A stretch of DNA of 22,612 nt, from positions 1 to 22,612 of the IMG/VR virus record IMGVR_UViG_3300025128_000373. One strand, given 5' to 3'. Within the stretch, counting starts at the first letter, position 1. Each line of letters opens with the position of its first letter. The notes beneath the pieces were generated by a model. It was not told where the DNA came from and searched no databases. It saw only the letters and a program-made list of their open reading frames with translations. The position numbers and the translations under genes were made by a program. Positions 22,391 through 22,612 of the stretch are shown piece after piece. The DNA comes from a virus.

Positions 22391-22612
22391 TTACCAAGTC
22401 TGGTTTAACTGTTGCATCTTACCTAACATAGAAGGTTGATTTGCTTGAAATCCTGCCGACTGCCTTCCAGTATTCATCGCTTGATTAAAAAAGTTACTTG
22501 CTTGGTTTCCAGTGTTCGTTGCTAAGTTAGGCTGCGTAAACGTTTGTGTATTAAACTGTCCTGCTGGCCTACCTAACGCAACTTGTAGAGGATCAAAGCC
22601 ACTCTTTGCTGC
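22391..22612 (-). CDS. 3' end of a probable virion gene (partial, 73 aa visible)
   Basis: On the minus strand a frame is open from the window edge to TAA at 22391-22393. The visible C-terminus is rich in Gln, Asn, Ala and Phe (NTGNQASNFFNQAMNTG, then SMLGKMQQLNQTW). The start lies outside the window. Low-complexity composition of this kind occurs in phage tail and internal virion proteins. The direction and neighbours place it in the leftward structural operon. Confidence 0.65.
   Translation of the reverse strand, partial: AAKSGFDPLQVALGRPAGQFNTQTFTQPNLATNTGNQASNFFNQAMNTGRQSAGFQANQPSMLGKMQQLNQTW

Overview
The window is a stretch of a tailed bacteriophage (or prophage) genome. Genes are tightly packed with many ATGA and TAATG stop/start overlaps. 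One strand carries a replication and recombination block (SNF2-type helicase, Cas4/RecB-like nuclease, Sak4-like ATPase, SSB-like protein, family A DNA polymerase, AAA-type replication ATPase). The opposite strand carries virion-type genes, including a 1,807-residue multidomain protein. No integrase, tRNA, rRNA or CRISPR array was seen. Promoters match bacterial sigma-70 (TTGACA-N17-TATACT) and sigma-54 (TTGGCACG-N4-TTGC) consensus sequences, so the host probably has both factors, as Proteobacteria do. The arrangement resembles marine HMO-2011-type podoviruses, but that is only an impression from gene content.

Layout. 24-905 (minus): a short leftward unit with a Cys-rich protein expressed from a near-consensus promoter that leaves almost no 5' leader, then a hypothetical gene and a strong terminator. 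906-1371: a non-coding divergent control region with two 21-bp direct repeats, a 24-bp imperfect inverted-repeat pair containing operator-like palindromes, and several sigma-70-like promoters. 1372-4105 (plus): first rightward operon, including a 39-residue membrane protein and a helicase. 4094-6416: second rightward operon from an excellent extended -10 promoter, ending with a sigma-54 activator ATPase that lacks a DNA-binding domain. 6441-6975: a consensus sigma-54 promoter, one small gene of unknown function, and a strong terminator. 7000-10859: a coupled operon with a 24-residue membrane protein, nuclease, Sak4-like ATPase and SSB-like protein. 10860-11081: a structured gap. 11082-15386: DNA polymerase with a degenerate uracil-DNA-glycosylase-like N-terminus, replication ATPase and two small acidic proteins. 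15381-22612 (minus): the tail end of a leftward operon, with virion-type proteins read toward a PD-(D/E)XK nuclease, a 20-codon mini-ORF and a 62-residue protein. It meets the rightward operon at a shared TTATAA.

The most striking feature is the sigma-54 cassette. The phage encodes an AAA+ activator with a GSYTGA loop, and 24 bases after its stop codon begins a textbook -24/-12 promoter that controls a single gene closed by a terminator. This looks like a small self-contained phage switch that uses the host's RpoN.
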